Part shown: positions 63,790 to 64,000 of the stretch, piece by piece
How positions within the stretch are numbered: the first letter of the stretch is position 1
Layout: every line of letters starts with the position of its first letter
Made by a program: the position numbers and the translations under genes
Assembly: GCF_004331435.1 (NCBI RefSeq)
Contig: NZ_SJKA01000025.1
Location: forward strand, 42,540 to 106,539
From: Kribbella sindirgiensis
GTDB lineage: Bacteria > Actinomycetota > Actinomycetes > Propionibacteriales > Kribbellaceae
Length of the DNA stretch: 64,000 nucleotides
Direction of reading: 5' to 3'
Notes under the pieces: model-generated
The model's database searches: none
What the model saw: only the letters and a program-made list of their open reading frames with translations
Told to the model about the DNA's origin: nothing

Positions 63790-63805
63790 TAGAACACATG
63801 TTCGA
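63790..63805 (+). promoter_or_regulatory. LexA-type SOS box overlapping the HNH gene start
   Basis: TAGAACACATGTTCGA matches the actinobacterial SOS box TCGAAC-N4-GTTCGA with one change (A for C at position 2). It spans the ATG at 63798. In mycobacteria several 13E12-family genes carry the same box, so DNA-damage control is likely. Confidence 0.7.
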
Positions 63806-64000
63806 CGAGGATTTGGAGGCGCTCGACACCGCGGACCTGCTGGCCGCGGCGGCTGAGTACGACCAGATCCAGAATCGTGCCGCCGTCCGCATCCTCGAAG
63901 TCGCACTGACCTACGCCGACCGGCACGCGGTCGTCGAGGGCTACCAATGGCTGCCGGGCTACGAACAGCTTCGTGTGTATGGCGGTGACGGTTGCCCTGG
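63798..64000 (+). CDS. DUF222/13E12-type HNH endonuclease family protein, partial
   Basis: The first 67 residues of a gene cut by the right edge: MFDEDLEALDTADLLAAAAEYDQIQNRAAVRILEVALTYADRHAV, then GYEQLRVYGGDGCP. This is the usual N-terminus of DUF222 proteins, which carry an HNH nuclease motif at the far end (not visible here). They are multicopy in many actinobacteria and resemble the mycobacterial 13E12 repeat family. Start ATG at 63798 lies inside an SOS box. Confidence 0.85.
   Translation, partial: MFDEDLEALDTADLLAAAAEYDQIQNRAAVRILEVALTYADRHAVVEGYQWLPGYEQLRVYGGDGCP

Overview
The window is high-GC DNA, densely coding on both strands, with many GTG/TTG starts and ATGA or GTGA overlaps. 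It contains actinobacterial hallmarks: an RbpA RNA-polymerase-binding protein behind a SigR-type promoter, a 13E12/DUF222-type HNH gene behind a LexA-like SOS box, WYL, TetR and AraC regulators, and a sugar ABC importer with no ATPase gene of its own. This fits a soil actinomycete. Kribbella or a related Propionibacteriales/Nocardioidaceae genus is my best guess, from gene content and codon style only. I see no rRNA, tRNA, CRISPR, insertion sequence or prophage.

Layout. 1-2750: start of an oligopeptide-type ABC lipoprotein (runs off the left edge), a GNAT acetyltransferase and a DUF4232 lipoprotein. 2749-14022: a SWIM/SNF2 helicase pair with an ABC exporter upstream, two TetR regulators with good palindromic operators, and a heterodimeric ABC exporter. 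14117-16364: an uncharacterised protein overlapping a nucleoside-hydrolase-like gene. 16361-21485: CGNR regulator and MFS exporter around a clean inverted repeat, an M20 amidohydrolase with a stand-alone 5'-3' exonuclease, and Lrp plus HAD. 21479-24313: two tandem paralogous secreted proteins, one fused to a membrane module.

24480-31462 is a lysine-fermentation-type cluster: lysine 2,3-aminomutase, 3,5-diaminohexanoate dehydrogenase, lysine 5,6-aminomutase alpha and beta, and 3-aminobutyryl-CoA ammonia-lyase. An amidohydrolase is inserted and no Kce cleavage enzyme is present. 31463-34126: a structured 540-nt gap, then apolipoprotein N-acyltransferase and FxsA. 34251-36441: SGNH hydrolase with TetR, then rbpA. 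36688-40533: a MacA/MacB-type efflux operon with a DUF5666 protein. 40628-42047: methyltransferase and TetR divergent from twin operators.

42264-44756: a deletion remnant of a polysaccharide lyase, an AraC regulator and an intact PL6 lyase. 44805-48775: UMF1-type MFS, GDPD phosphodiesterase, class V aminotransferase and methyltransferase. 48765-55805: a rhamnoside utilisation operon (GH78 alpha-L-rhamnosidase, solute-binding protein, two permeases) with a divergent AraC activator. 55786-58167: TetR, TetX-like FAD monooxygenase and a PGPGW membrane protein. 58188-64000: a three-module murein hydrolase, dihydrolipoyl dehydrogenase, RidA, WYL regulator, TrmO-like protein and the SOS-boxed HNH gene cut by the right edge.

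Most regulators sit beside or divergent from the genes they probably control, and most convergent gene pairs are separated by a perfect hairpin or overlap outright.
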